64,000 nt of DNA from Gnetum montanum (taxonomy: Eukaryota > Streptophyta > Gnetopsida > Gnetales > Gnetaceae), in the NCBI GenBank assembly GCA_015680685.1, contig MNCI01003606.1:360827-424826 (forward strand). Reading direction: 5' to 3'. A program made the translations under genes and the position numbers. Of this stretch, positions 53,666 through 64,000 are shown piece after piece; the first letter of the stretch is position 1, and each line of letters begins with the position of its first letter. Under the pieces are notes generated by a model. It was not told where the DNA came from. It searched no databases and saw only the letters and a list, made by a program, of their open reading frames with translations.

Positions 53666-55147
53666 TGAAACACCACCAAATTTGGACTTTAACATCCTAG
53701 GGGAAGAATTTTTCTAAGTGTTAAGACTACACTCTCCACTACACTAAATCATAGTCAACCTCTTGTAAAGCATAGTCAACACACTGGCCAGTTTGCAATT
53801 GTTTTGAAGTATCAAGCCAATGGCTGCAAAATATTCTAAGTGTTGTGACTACACTCTCCATTGCTTGGAGCATAGTCAAGCATAGTTAGCATGAAGATGT
53901 AATTTTAGTAGATTTTTCTAAGTGTTATGACTACACTCTCCACTACCCTAGAGCATAGTCAAGTGTAGTCAATTGAAAGCTAGTTTCTACAATTCTTTCT
54001 CTAAGTGCTAGAATTATGCTCACCCCTAGTCTGGAGCATAGTTAGCCTTCTGTGGAGAGCATAGTCAAATGGAATGACCTTCAAAGGCCTCCACAAGGCA
54101 ACATTGGTTCTCAACTCAACTCCAACTCACCTCCAGCAAGCATAGTTAGCAAAATGCATTTTTGTTGTACCTCCTTTTTGTCCCCAAATTGTAACTATGC
54201 TTAAACCCACACAAGATAGTGGAGAGTGTAGTCCCAAAGTGTATTCTCCAAAATGCATTTTTTTCATGTACATTTTTTTCCTTTTAGCACATGAACATGC
54301 ATTTGGCAGTATAGTCATAGTCTAGCAGATTCACAAAGTCTAACAGAACATAGTAGAGCACAACACTATTGGCCTTGGTGGAGAGTGTAGTTAGGTAATG
54401 GCCTATTCCCAATCATCCCTCTACCGCATGGTAGTCAATCAAAATTTCATGCTAAAAATAGCCCTATAAATACCCCTACCCTCAACATTTTAGGGGTTGG
54501 AAAATTTGGGCATTGGCAAGAATTTTGGCATTTTGGGATGAACAAAAATCTAAGGCATCCTAGCAAACCAAAGAGAGGAAAATTTTCACACTACCACAGA
54601 TACCATAGTCCACTACACACCATGGAAGCCAACTTGATAGGCACAAACACCACATCAGATGTCAGTCTTGGTAGCCAAACACTCCTCAAATTCTAACTAT
54701 GTTGTCCATTACACCTATTGTACACTACATACCTTCTCAGCCCTTTTGGAGATAACTATGCTCAATCCCATTTGGGGTGATGCTTTATTCTCTCTTTCTT
54801 TCTTTCCATTTTTAGCATTTTTACTTGTATTTTTTAGCATTCTATTAGCATTTTCTATGATTTCATCATGTAGTTGCACTTGGGAAGTAAACTACACTCA
54901 CCATCATTGACACTATTAGCACCATTTGACTCTCAGCACCATTTCACATTAGCATCGTAGCTAATCATATTACATCTTGGTTGCATCCAATACCTTGGTT
55001 GCATTTGGTAAAGTCCCTATTTGATTGACAAGACCATTCAAGGTACCCTGTCTCCACCTATAGCAAGCCCTCACATGGACTTAGGATTAAGGCTGTGTGC
55101 CTATAGACCCCTCAGTGTTCTAGTCACTAACGTTTTTGGTCATTACA
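53666..55147 (+). repeat. 3' LTR of element A
   Basis: 1482 bases, TGAAACACCACCAAAT to GGTCATTACA. The U3 has about four diverged copies of a segment of the type TTTCTAAGTGTTATGACTAC, CTCTCCACTACC, GAGCATAGTCAAG (53710, 53835, 53925, 53998). TATA box at 54465-54472. Compared with the 5' LTR it carries an extra ~110 bases near 54885-55005. Confidence 0.88.
54465..54472 (+). promoter_or_regulatory. TATA box in 3' LTR of A
   Basis: TATAAATA in CCCTATAAATACCCC. Confidence 0.7.
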
Positions 55148-56179
55148 TCTATATGATAATTTAGAATCTTCAATCCATCTCACATTAATTCAATAGCATT
55201 TTGTTGCCTAAGATTCCTTTATAATGAACTTTGAATATTCAATTTTTAAAATCCAAGCATTATCAATGATCTAAGACCTTTTAGACAAGCTTCACATCTC
55301 CCAAACATTACAATTGTCTCAATTTTTCCAAGAAAATTCAACAAAAATTTGAAATTTTTTAACAATGATGTCATAGCCTCTACAATGTTGCATCCATGAT
55401 GTTACACATAAAAATAGTATATATATGTGTGGAAGTTAGTGAAATTTTCACTCCATTTTGTAGCAAGAGAAGTTTTTGAAGTTTTTCTTTAAGCTCTAAC
55501 AATCTAACTTCCCGAATCCATAACTTCCTCATTGTAGCTCTAAGTTCCAAAATTTTTAAATCTTGTTAATCCCAAAGCACTCAACTTTGTCATTTGGGGG
55601 TGGGGTGTAAATTACACAAACATCCAAAAATGTAAGCCAAAATTTTCTAACATCCAAAAGATATGATAAAGGGTAAGTTTAAGAATATAATAAGAACATA
55701 TTGATTAATTAATCAAATCTAAGCCAAAGGACTTAACTAATTCTTCTAATTAGCCATGCCAACTATGTCAAGGCATAATAAATAGGGAAATGATAACTTT
55801 GGAAGGTCATAACACTTAAAGATATAACACTTATGGGGTTTCTTTTTAAAATTTTTCTAACTCTACAATCATAACAAAGAAAATAACTCATATCAAACAA
55901 TAAGAACTTCATCTAACCAAGAGTATGAGAAGGTATATGAACCATAATGAACCAATTTAAACACTTTGGTGATCTTAAACTCTTAATGATTATAGATGGT
56001 CCCAAAGAGACTAGGAGTAGAAGGACCTTCATAGCTAATAAGTAAGAGACCAAGAGACTAAGAGGCCATGGGAGAGGCTAAGTAGGAGAACAAAATTTTC
56101 AAGTTGAACATGCAAAGTAGGAGGCTCAATCATTTAGCATCCATCAACAAACTCCTACTACCAAACATTTGGCACAAGG
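55148..56179 (+). other. No gene seen; AT-rich flank of element A
   Basis: Base composition changes here: the sequence is clearly more AT-rich than the elements to the left. It includes a short TATATATATG run near 55418 and a G-rich stretch at 55597-55608. I could not match it to the LTRs in the window. It may be the 5' end of decayed element E. Confidence 0.5.
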
Positions 56180-58757
56180 AGAGGTAGAAATAACACCTAT
56201 GCCTAAATTAGTAAAATGCCTCACATTGTTCTTAGAATGACTCTAGGCCATACAAGAGAATTTTTTCATGTCCATGGTTATCATGGAACTCAACTTTGGT
56301 CCATTCACGAAGTTTGCTCCAAAGGCAGTGAAGATGCAACTTCAAACGTCTCCTCTATGATTCACATTATCCAATACTGGTGAATGGTATTTAGAAAAAA
56401 ACATATCAATTTTGGTAGAACAAACAAGTAGATGCTATAGTGATGATTGAACAAGTCTCAGTGCCATACTTAGTGGAGGAAATTGCTAAGGTCCTTAACA
56501 CTCCAAATCAAGAAGTCAACATGGCACAAATTTCAACTAGAGTAAACATCAATGCCAAGAAACTATGGTTGCACAGGGAATATGGTAAAAAAGATAAAGA
56601 CTATAGTGAGCTTGTAGTAGTGGAAAATTTTTATTTCAAGATTGGAATGTATCACTTATTCCCAACCAAGAGGCTTAATAGAATTTCAACATATGCAACT
56701 AAAGGAAGTGCAATTTTAATGGGGAAATTCAATGTCAACATCATCCATTTGCTCTTCCTAGAAATTCAAAGGTGGGTTGAGGAGAAAAAGGTACAGAAGC
56801 TTACACTTCCATTTTCTTGCCTCAACAAGAAGTTGTGCAAATAATCTAGAATCATGAGATACACTAATGATGTTCGAAGGAATGCCCAAAATGCTTCTTA
56901 TGCTGAGATGTTCAAGTTGGTGCCATCCAAAAAAAATAGGGTGGAGAAACTAGCAGTCATCAATAGAGCTTAAAGCTCAACTCCTACCAATAACCATCGA
57001 GTTATTAGAAAGCAACAACAACAACAACAAGTTCCACCACTGCCATTGCAAGATTATATACTATTAATGAACCATCTGCAATAAATTACAAAAACCATTA
57101 GTTGGGAAATAATGGAGGGAACCAATCTTTACAAAGTGAGAGAGAGCTCAATCTAGCCCATCATTTTCACAAATCTTACAAGCAAGCAAGTATCACTACA
57201 AGTAGGAAGAGAGGATGATTGGGCACAATGGATTTTTGTAAATGTGGCATCATTCCAAGTGATGCTTAAAATTTGAGAAGATGCCACAATTGTGGTTATG
57301 CAACATCAAGATGAAACAGGAGCTATAGAGGTCATCATTGATCATGTCAAAGAATCATTCAATGTTTCTATTATGCCACCAACTGATATTTCTAGAGCAA
57401 GAGATGTTCAAGTGCTTGTTAGTACCTCAATGACTCCTACAAATCATGAGAACATATTGGACATACTACTATAGATGGGCCAAATCATGAAAAATTTGTT
57501 TAATATATTGAGTAATATCACTACAGTGTAGTCTAATCTAATTGCCATAAAGGAAAAGTTGGTCATGAAAGAAAGTAGAGCTGAACATGCTAAAAATGAA
57601 GTGTAGAGGCTACAAGAAGAACTAGAAAATCTAAGAGTTGAAAGGAGATACCCTCTACAATTCATGGTGCTAGATCAAATTAATAAATTTAGGATTGATC
57701 ACATGAGGTAGTTAATTACCCATAACATGTATATGGAGAAGAAGGAGAAGGTAGTGTGGGATGCATCTATTGATGAAGCATAAATGTATGCACATGCTAA
57801 AGCTCTCATAGCCTTATAAGAGGAGAAGTAAAAACTCACTATTGATAACACCAAGTTGATTGAGGTGGAGAAATAGAAAAATGTTCTCAAGGAAAGCATT
57901 CATCAAATGTGAGAATAGTTAATCAGAGTCAACTAGGACATTAGTAGATTTCCTCGAGAAAACATGAACTTATCAATGGAAGAAGTCCATAGAGTCTGCC
58001 AAAAATTTGCAATCAAAATAAACATGTTGCAGAATGAGGCCAAGAGACATGAACGACTTAAGGAGAATTTTAAATATCAAGCTATCATGTATAAGAAAAT
58101 AAATTAAAAAGAACTTTCATATGAAAAAGGCCAAAATTAGTTCCATATCTACTCAAAATTCCAATTAGCAACCCATCTTGGATAGTCTTGTGGATGTTCA
58201 TCAAGCCAAGGTGAAAAATAAAGAATTACAAATAGAGGACCTCCCAAAATACATAGGGTTAGCAAATCTCATATACATTAACATGGCCATGTTAATAGTA
58301 GGATGGTCTCAAAATGAGCTTAAGTAGTAGGTCATAGCAATGTACGCAATGTACGAGAAAGAGTTTGATAATAGAAAAGATGCATTGAAGAAATTACATG
58401 TAGCAAACTATGAACTCAAAATTGTTAAGTATAGATACCAAGGAAAAAAAGATGTAGCAATGAACCTATCATGTTAAATGTTAGATTATCAAGAACATAG
58501 AAAAATAGCTAGAAATTTTGAGAAGGAAAAGAGGTAGTTTGCAATTTGGTATGTGAAGGCCAACAAAATGTTTCCATAGCTGCCATGCCCATGGGATGTA
58601 CTTGCTCCATCCAAATTTCTTAACAAGCATGGATGGTACATGATCCAAGGACAGAGAAAGAAAAGCTTCAAGTGCTCATGAATTGTTATCAATTCTAGAA
58701 ACTTAATGACAAAAGAAAGAATCTGATGGAAGAACCTCCACCACCTAGAACATAAAC
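56180..58757 (+). pseudogene. Region E: decayed long coding region, unrecognised, with coiled coil
   Basis: A plus-strand reading frame, mostly the same frame from 56440 to about 58110, is broken by TAG codons. Part one (56440-56844) is open: VPYLVEEIAKVLNTPNQEV, LWLHREYGKKDKDYSELV, MYHLFPTKRLNRIS. Then come a Gln run (near 57010), a segment with QHQDETGAIEVIIDHVKESF (57300), and a long Glu/Lys-rich part with heptads (57540-58110; RLQEELENLRVERR, LQNEAKRHERLKENF). The end, EEPPPPRT and a TAA, lies near 58755. It stands before a polypurine tract and an LTR-like start, so it is probably retroelement-borne. It has no similarity to the gags of A-D and I do not know the family. Confidence 0.55.
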
Positions 58758-58949
58758 TACATCGAGCTACTTCAAGTTCTATTCTTTTGTTTCATTTTGT
58801 TGTCATGAGATTGTATCATTTTGTAAACACATTGTTGTGGCATTCACAAAGTCATGTAAATAGTAAATTGTGTCAAGTCAAGTCTACCTCCTAATTTTTT
58901 CAAGGATTCTACCCTTATTTTTTTAACTTGAGGATGAGTTTCCAATTAG

Positions 58950-59100
58950 TTGTGGGGGTATGATAAAGTCAACTTTTTGGAAGATGTGATATTGTAGCTA
59001 TGATATTGTATCAACATTTTCATAACCCATGTTACATCATCATTGATATGATGTCTTAGGATGTGTGCAGTCCTATAAATACTAGCACTTGGATGCACAA
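58950..59100 (+). repeat. Polypurine tract and start of a candidate LTR (E)
   Basis: GTTGTGGGGGTA is followed by TGATAAAGTCAAC at 58961, a plausible tract/LTR junction. A TATA box, CCTATAAATACTAGC, lies at 59072-59086, 110 bases in. I could not find the partner LTR or the right end. Confidence 0.45.
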
Positions 59101-60834
59101 TCAACAACTTTTCATTTCAAGTCTTAAGAAAAATCTTGTAGTTTATTTTCATAGCTAATAAGAGAGTGAATGCACACAGTGTGGTGTAAAGTAGTTGTAT
59201 GAAATCTTTATTCGATTGAAGTGTACATAGGCATAGTTCATGTCCAGAAATAAAGATCAAGATTACTTCTCATCATTGTAGCATCCACTTAGTTTTTACT
59301 ATTTTACTTAGATTAATTTCCATGTTTACTTAGTTAGCTCTTTACATTTTCAAAGTACTTTACTTTACTTATTCAATAGTAATGTGGAATGAGTATGACT
59401 AGTTTCGAGTACATAAGTGTAATTTTCTTGTAATCCTAGTGGTGTTATTGCTTAGTTTGCCTAGTAACATGATGCTTGGTGACCTAGTAATAGTCATATG
59501 AGCCTAGGGCATATATGGTACACTAGGATTGGATGCTCATTGCTATAGGCTAGAGTAGATTTACATTTCTGTCATTACTTAGATTTATATTTTTATTCTA
59601 AACTTTAATTATCTTTATAACTAGAAGCATTGAGCACCAACAATATCAACTAATCATATGCCCTACTAAGAGTTAAGCCATACACTTGAACTTTACTATC
59701 TTAAAGTAGAAAGAAAATGATCTTGAGCTTAACATTAATCATTAGCATAATTACATTGTCCATTCATGGATTATGATTTGGTTACATGCTAGCACTTGTG
59801 ACTTATATGGTAGAGTGTTCAGATACCTCAACTACTCATCAATCAAGGATGCATCATCAAATAGTGAATTATGTTTAATAGGTCATATCTTCCTTCTTTT
59901 ATTCTCTAATATACACCTTGCATCCACTAGTAGGAAAAACAAGAAGGCTTGCTACTATAGCATTCCTACATCAACATGCTTAAGTTTAACTCTTGATTAG
60001 CTTAGAAATACACTTTGGTACATCAGTTACCTATTAAAATTGTATGTAAACACTCATGTCAAAAACTTTCAATGTTTAACATTAAGAGTAGTCCTAGACT
60101 TCTACGTACCACATCAAAAGTAGTTCTTATGCTAGGCTATGTGATGCTCTAATGCACACTGTTTAAAAAAAAGTATCCACATAAAAGTTTCTTTAGTATT
60201 GAAATTGATTTGTGGTAGATGTTGAAACCCTTCCATGACTTTTACTACACTAGTGTACATCAGTTAAGATATTAAACCTTTTTCTAAGTCCTAAATCATT
60301 TACTAAAATAAAATCACATCAACAATTCATAGCACATTTAGTAATGTCTTACATTGATAATTCCCCATATTGTCTTCTTCCCTAAAATATTTTATAAATC
60401 TATAAATAATTCTTCTTAAAAAAATTTTATAAATCATGCATACATGCAATAATAGATACTTCTAATCATTTTATATAGTATTTAATATAGATTATGATTA
60501 AATTTAGCTTCGTAGACAATGATTGATTTCACTACTAAATCCTCTACCCTAGTAGCCTATGCAACATTGTTCATGAAATAAAACAAATCATCATGAACCT
60601 AAAATTCTAGGTCAAATTCTTAAGAAAACCTTGGATAAACAATTTTTTCTATTAAAAAAAATCAAGCAAGTACATGCATTCCATTTCTTAACTTCTATAA
60701 AATAAAAATATAAGAAACCCTTGAAATCACAATACTATTTGGGCTTCTTGCTTCCCTTACAAAATAAAACTCAAAATCCATTAATCTATGCTTAATACAT
60801 AATGTTCCTACCTATAATTGTCTATATCAAGCCT
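59101..60834 (+). other. No gene seen
   Basis: AT-rich sequence with only short open frames. The first few hundred bases may belong to the LTR starting at 58961. Confidence 0.5.
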
Positions 60835-60939
60835 AACACAATACCGTGCTAGCTAAAATCTAATAAAAATTTGAAAATCAAATTTGCTAGTGTAGTAACA
60901 CTAGAAATAATGTTTTAAAAAAATGATTATTACCTAGAT
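60835..60939 (+). repeat. Left arm of a 105-base inverted duplication
   Basis: The reverse complement of 61571-61675, without gaps and with two mismatches by eye. The right arm is bounded exactly by N bases. Confidence 0.9.
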
Positions 60940-61570
60940 CCATTATGTTCATCCCACTAGGTAGGGTCCTAAGAGCAAAAGCCTAATCTCTTTGAGTGGC
61001 TACACCTAGGCTTGAACTTAGGTATTTGACTTAGGAAATGAACACCTTACCATCACATTAAATTACAATTTCTAGAAATAGTGTTTAACTCAAATTAAAA
61101 GAATCCTTAAATATGATTTTTTTCAATTACATCTATGCTCTAGGTGGTAGTATGTAGAGTTGTGATAGTCCCTTAGTGTTATAGGTCCCATCCTTAGCCT
61201 CTTACCTACTATTGCTACTATCACTTGCCATCTTGCCCAAATAGCTATTGTCATTTTCTACTATGCTCTACTCTCACTTCATTTTTCAAATCCCTATATT
61301 GAAAATGAAGCTTTCATATCATTATTTTTCCCTATTTTCCATTTTAAAACTTAATGAAATAATGCCCCTCAACTTTTGACATGATCAATATTTTGATGTG
61401 TAGAAACATGATATTATCTTGTTTTGATGCCACATGCCATTCTTAGTATTTTAACTATTAGTTATCTTTATGCAAGTCAAAATAGCTACTTTCTTGATAA
61501 AGTTTATACCAATATCAAGGACTAAGAAGCAATGTCAGATATTCGATATTACAGGATGTGTGCTGGCCTN

Positions 61571-61675
61571 ATCTAGGTAATAATCATTTTTTTAAAACAT
61601 TATTTCTAGTGTTACTACACTAGCAAATTTGATTTTCAAATTTTTATTAGATTTTAGCTAGCATGGTATTGTCTT
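61571..61675 (-). repeat. Right arm of the inverted duplication, bounded by N at 61570 and 61676
   Basis: Both edges coincide with single N bases, so a gap-filling or scaffolding error is the simplest explanation. Between the arms (60940-61570) I see no gene. Confidence 0.9.
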
Positions 61676-61676
61676 N

Positions 61677-62579
61677 GATAGTGTAGCAAAGCTCTGATAA
61701 TTTTTCTTTCCTAGAGTTAAAATATTTTCCCAAGTGCCTACAGTAGGAGTCATTGAGTGTATGGATTTTTATTATAGCACTATTGTACCTTAGCATGGTA
61801 GTGTGTGCAGTAATAAAGACAAGCTTTCTAATAAACCTTGCAGCACTTTGGTAGATTAAATATTTTATTCATGCATTAAATATTTTATGCAATTTCCTTT
61901 AATGATTTAAGTAATTAACCTAAATTAATCTAGATTAAATACCAATTAATGAAGTACATAAGTACGACCACTTTGAGCATGCAAATGATGCTTGGTAATT
62001 CTAATAATGCTTAATGTTTGGTAACCTAGAAGCATTATAGGTGTTCAGGATGTGTACGGAAAGTGGGACTAGATGCTTATGTTACGATTAGTTAGACATT
62101 GGTTAGTTAGTTAGATTAAATTAGCAATTAAATTACATCATTCCTTTCATCCTTTATTTTAAGTACCCAAAACATAAAACATAAAAGTAATAAAAATCAT
62201 ATGCCTCAATTACACTTAACCATACCTTTGCATATCATAAGGGTAATTGGGAAGACAATGAATGACTATTAGGGCAAGTTTACTTCCTAGAGATTAGTGT
62301 ACTAGAAGAAAAGTGGTCCATGGAATTCGACCAAATTGCACGTGAATGCTTAGTAATTCATATGGTTGAGTGTAAGGATATTTTTTGCTCATCATTGCTC
62401 GTCATTTCTTTTTCAACCTCTCATCTTAGACTATTCTATAGGTTAGATATGTCAAGCCTTGAACATGTCTTTTATTAAATTTGAGTTATATTTAAGAATA
62501 TTTCTTCTATCCTAGCATTGTTAGACATCACTAAGGATGACTTACTTTCTCAATCTAATTTCTCTTTCCTTGATTGAGA
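61677..62579 (+). other. No gene seen
   Basis: AT-rich, with a few repeats of the words TTAATTAA and TTAGTTAG near 61870-62130. It may be the leader or degenerate 5' part of element F. Confidence 0.45.
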
Positions 62580-64000
62580 ACCACATTTAACAAATGATTG
62601 GTTAGTTGATTCCCCTATATGTAACAATAGAGGTGAAGAAAAGACACTTCAGCTAAGCTCTTTTTTCCTTATATATTATCAAAAATCCATTCTAGCTACT
62701 TTTCAAAAACATTATATTACTATTGTATGTGGATATGGTGACATGCTTGGTCTAGATCCTAAATTAGTAGAATAGAACATTATTTTGAAAGAATTTTTTA
62801 ACCCTATTAAACAAAAGGTTATTCAAATTTTCCTAGTCATGGCTTTTGCCATTAAAAAGGAGATAAATAAGCTTTATAATGTTAGTTTCATTCATTCTAT
62901 TGAATATTTGGACTAGGTCTTTGACATGGTTATAGTTTCCAAAAAGAATGGTGGCATTCATATATGCATATATTTTCATGATCTCAATAAAGTTACTCTT
63001 AAAGATAACTTTCCATTACTAAACATAGATAAGCTCATAGACTCCATAGCTAGAAATACTTTTTTATCCTTTACGGATGGGTTTTCTAGGTGTAACTAAA
63101 TCCAAATAAATCCATAGCACTAGCAATATACCACTTTTATAACTCTTTGAGGAACATTTTGCTACACTAAAATTCTCTTTGGACTCAAAAACACTAGAGA
63201 TACCTACCAAAGTGCAATGAATTTTATTTTTAGTGACATTATGTTCAAAATAGTTAATGATTACATTGACCATTTGACCATCAGGTCTACTTTAGATCAC
63301 CCTTATGATTTAAACCAAGTCTTAACCCATTGTGATAAGTATAACATTCATCTCAATCCTAAGAAATGCATTTGTGATGTTCTTGTGAGTAAAATGTTAC
63401 ATTCTTATATTTCAAGATGTCATAGCCATTGATCCTTATAATGTAAAAGCTATTATGAATCTTCCACCTCCTCAAAACATCTAAAATATATGTTTTTTAT
63501 AGGATTTTCATTAGCCCATTCATCAATACATTACTAACCTCACCAATCATATGCATCCTTTGACACGTTTACTTCGCAAATATAATATCTTTAGATAGGA
63601 TGAGAATTGTTAAAAGGACTTTAATTCCATCAAAGGAGTTTTAACTTCCCTTCCTACCTTTCATCCTCTGCAATTTGATCACCCTTTCTATCTTTACCTC
63701 TCTATAACTTACCATGTCATAGCTATTATGATCTATTAAATATGAGAGGATGAAGATGATCTTCTAATCTATTTTATCTCTTACCCTTTCTTGGACTATG
63801 AGACTAGATATATGGATGTAAATAAGTCCTTCTTAAGTGTTTTCTTTGCTTTGAAGAAATTGAGACATTATCTTTTAAATCTTAAATTATTCATTATTTA
63901 CAAAGATAACATACTTATGAAAATTACTAATAATTCTTATAATAATCATTGACTTGCCTATTGGAAAATATTTCTCATTGATTTTAACCTCTATTACATA
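62580..64000 (+). pseudogene. pol: Region F: Ty3/gypsy RT and RNase H, degenerate, runs off window
   Basis: A readable plus-strand frame from 62734: YGDMLGLDPKLVE, equivalent to the pol N-terminal segment of B, then VSKKNGGIHICIYFHDLNK, a KDNFPLLNIDKLID block, SFTDGFSR, GTFCYTKILFGLKNT and (63217 on) the catalytic segment NDYIDHLTIRS, where YVDD has become YIDH. NPKKCICDV follows. After frameshifts, RNase H begins near 63600 (FYLYLSITYHVI, FISYPFLDYETRY, LKKLRHYLL) and continues past 64000. The RT is Tat-like by order and similarity to A and B but more diverged and AT-rich, so it belongs to another, older family. Confidence 0.75.

Larger units (their letters stand above)
1..55147 (+). mobile_element. 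Element A: outermost Tat-like Ty3/gypsy retrotransposon, interrupted by B
   Basis: Two LTR copies bracket the element: 1-1173, cut by the window start, and 53666-55147. Inside are a primer-binding site, gag, protease, a large non-coding or antisense block, reverse transcriptase (to 13058), then after the insertion of element B (13059-49726) RNase H, a second RNase H-like domain, integrase, a 3' untranslated part and a polypurine tract. The order PR-RT-RH-aRH-INT is that of the plant Tat lineage. Without B the visible part is about 18 kb. The two LTRs differ at roughly one base in five over the first 100 aligned bases, which makes this the oldest layer. The 5' target duplication lies outside the window. 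Confidence 0.85.

Noticed and set aside
60835-61675. MITE or foldback transposon with 105-base terminal repeats
   Set aside because: The right arm is bounded exactly by N bases and no flanking target duplication is visible; an assembly artefact is more likely.
55148-64000. Host gene between element A and the window end
   Set aside because: I looked for exon-like conserved segments outside E and F and found none; the remaining sequence is AT-rich with short frames only.

Overview
This window is plant repeat DNA. I see no intact host gene, no RNA gene and no prokaryotic feature. It is a stack of very long, old Ty3/gypsy LTR retrotransposons. Their gag-protease and polymerase genes resemble the plant Tat lineage, because a second, archaeal-type RNase H lies between the reverse transcriptase/RNase H and the integrase. 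Every coding region is broken, mostly by TAG codons and transitions, as expected after long cytosine methylation. The element sizes (about 17-19 kb without insertions) and the density of nested, decayed copies suggest a large-genome land plant. I cannot name the species. Single N bases at 1509, 61570 and 61676 look like draft-assembly joins.

Layout. Element A (plus strand, 1-55147) is outermost; its 5' LTR is cut by the window start. Element B (plus, 13059-49726) lies inside A, between the reverse transcriptase and RNase H of A. Element D (minus, 28524-46562) lies in the last integrase codons of B, flanked by a perfect CCTTC duplication. Element C (plus, 29812-40273) lies in the 3' untranslated part of D, flanked by a perfect GTAGC duplication. 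A and B carry gag, protease, reverse transcriptase, two RNase H domains and integrase. C and D carry only gag-protease and look like non-autonomous partners: they share U5 ends, primer-binding sites, polypurine tracts and splice-like signals with A and B, but have unrelated U3 regions. To the right (55148-64000) are a decayed, unrecognised coiled-coil coding region (E, 56180-58757), a candidate LTR start at 58961, and a reverse transcriptase fragment (F, 62580-64000) that runs off the window.

Most unusual content. (1) Between protease and reverse transcriptase, both A and B hold about 6 kb that looks like a sense-strand intron. Inside it, on the opposite strand, is a multi-exon gene whose protein similarity and splice junctions are shared by the two elements; in B it has its own TATA box. 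I do not recognise the protein. (2) The same places in all four elements carry arrays of short units made of a tiny hairpin followed by TAAACTAGC. The hairpin stems differ between arrays but keep base pairing (AGTC/GACT, GGTC/GACC, TGTC/GACA, CATC/GATG, GGCC/GGCC). (3) A second conserved donor/acceptor pair lies between the integrase stop codon and the 3' LTR.

The reading rests on alignment by eye within the window. No database search was possible, and boundaries given as approximate should be treated so.
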